This document shows positions 62,791-64,000 of a DNA stretch of 64,000 nt, in pieces. The DNA is from Paramacrobiotus metropolitanus (lineage: Eukaryota > Tardigrada > Eutardigrada > Parachela > Macrobiotidae). The translations under genes and the position numbers were made by a program. Positions within the stretch are counted from its first letter, which is position 1. Each line of letters starts with the position of its first letter. A model generated the notes under the pieces. The model made no database searches and was not told the DNA's origin. It was given only the letters and a program-made list of their open reading frames with translations. The DNA lies in assembly GCF_019649055.1 (NCBI RefSeq), contig NW_026570280.1:124001-188000 (forward strand), written 5' to 3'.

Positions 62791-63429
62791 GTTTATTTTC
62801 TCTGCCTGGGAGGCGTCTGGGAAGCTGCCATGTCGAATAACGGAAATAAGAGACTGCCGACGCAGGAAGCTATTGCAACCGCTCCGTACGGCAGCGCAGT
62901 GCCAACCACTTCCAAAAGATTTCGAAAATTCCATTCCTTTCCTTTTTGATTTTTTACCCCGAAAGATGCTTCCGATAGAATTGCTGATTTGCTGGCGCGC
63001 CAACGTTTGTATGCGTGTAAATACTAAATTGTTAATAGCATTTTTTTCTCCTATTGTCGATGTGTGTAGAACCAGTAAAGGTTGCCATCATGCAACGCCT
63101 CTACAAGTACATTAACGTCGCTTATTAATAATTTTATTACAGTACCTTCGCAGTTTCGCACCAGGGAATTAATTTTAAGACAATGCAGTATCGTAGTACG
63201 TGTACTTACTGCTTATTATTACTCAGCTAACAGTCAGTCACAGTCACGTGAATTTAAAGTGCTGTTGTGTGTCTTCGTCTTTCAGTGGAAATAAGTAGAG
63301 CAACAAACGTTTGCCGGTTGGTAGGCGTACGTCTGCCGGTGCGCTGTATTGTTGCGGCACGCACTGTCAGCCAGCAACTTCACCATTCAGCAGCACTTTT
63401 TAACTGAACCAACGGCCACAAACGGTACA

Positions 63430-64000
63430 ATGTACCATAGCTCGTTAGTGCTGCGTAAAATCGCGCTGATCCTGTCCATTGTGGGTCTGATCCTTTTCGT
63501 CATCCTGGCGATATCCCTTCTACTCAGCCGCGACGACCCATATACGACCTATCACAACCTGCCCCTGGAGGCCATAATCCCCGATCCCAGCGCCGCGGAC
63601 ATCGTCGCCGCTAGCGATAGCAACTTACCGGTAATTAATACTGTCCTTAATACTTCCGTTACATATTAATAATTTCAATAATTGATTTCAAAGCTCTTGT
63701 CTGTCTTCTTATAATTACTGATATGCTATATTTCACATTCAGTTTGCCTTAGTATTTTCAGCCGATTCTCCAAATTATTATTGTCTTTACTATAGCTATT
63801 ATAATATTTTATTAACATTTTTTATTTGGATTATTCTAATTTTCCTCGGTTTTATTGCATGACATAGAAAATTTCCCTTCCCAGGTGCATCTCGTCCGTT
63901 TATACCGCCGCCGGTCCGATCGTCACGCCCTCTGCTGGTTCGAGTGCCTGGCGGTCCTCTCCATGTTGGCCTTTCTGCGCCCCACCCACATCTACCTCCA
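63430..64000 (+). CDS. GT32-type glycosyltransferase, 5' part, runs off the window
   Basis: Start MYHSSLVLRKIALIL, with a type II anchor (VGLILFVILAISLLL). Exon 1 is 63430-63630; a 254-bp GT-AG intron (63631-63884) follows. Exon 2 opens VHLVRLYRRRSDRHALCWFE, matching VHFVRLY and LCWVQC of the intronless gene at 42856, and ends at the window edge in RPTHIYLH. The DxD part lies outside. The intron falls exactly between Pro and Val of NLP|VHLV. Confidence 0.72.

Overview
This window is animal (metazoan) DNA with a decaying Polinton/Maverick (adintovirus-type) provirus across its first ~17 kb and ordinary host DNA, rich in foldback repeats and broken gene copies, across the rest. Host genes carry GT-AG introns of mostly 50-160 bp; a 10-exon neuropeptide GPCR, receptor tyrosine kinase, Ig-domain and LRR sequences make a metazoan certain. 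Compact genes and short introns would fit a small ecdysozoan genome such as a tardigrade, but that is a guess.

Element (1 to about 17,040; its left end lies outside the window). On the minus strand a tightly packed structural block runs right to left: packaging ATPase, small basic protein, a second conserved basic protein, retroviral-type integrase with chromodomain, penton, pVI-like protein, hexon-like major capsid protein and adenain-type protease. Neighbours overlap or lie 2-4 bp apart. At the left edge is the 3' part of a protein-primed PolB that contains three 55-65 bp introns. PolB and the capsid gene each have two single-base frame breaks, so this is a provirus in decay.

The unusual part is the accessory set: a two-repeat TATA-binding-protein homologue, a tandem PC4 (Sub1) coactivator homologue, a second regulator with an acidic N-terminus, an ANP32-like leucine-rich/acidic protein (broken by one stop), and two members of an unfamiliar Cys/His family with the motif CGxxGCHxCA. 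A 12-bp motif, GACGTGTACCGT, lies about 115-130 bp upstream of three of these regulators and of almost nothing else I could find. I read this as a viral transcription kit built from captured host factors and sharing one promoter element.

Host part. 17-20.6 kb is mostly non-coding, with a 0.68-kb palindrome. 20.8-22.1 kb is a secreted Ig-domain gene. 22-31 kb is repeat-rich: two non-autonomous DNA transposons of one family with perfect 9-bp target duplications lie here and at 45 kb, and an LRR gene is duplicated in inverted orientation. 32.7-36.2 kb holds a tyrosine-kinase tail, a small gene ending in a CaaX box, and a broken SNAP-family gene with a tRNA-like insertion. 36.9-40.0 kb is the GPCR. 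42.9-43.9 kb is an intronless GT32 glycosyltransferase, and an intron-bearing relative starts at 63.4 kb. 50.5-51.7 kb is a broken Ser/Thr kinase. 51.9-60.0 kb is bounded by near-identical inverted repeats and is filled with foldbacks, a retroelement nuclease remnant, a minisatellite and a 2.3-kb array of palindromic units. 60.0-61.5 kb is an intact nucleotidyltransferase-fold gene.
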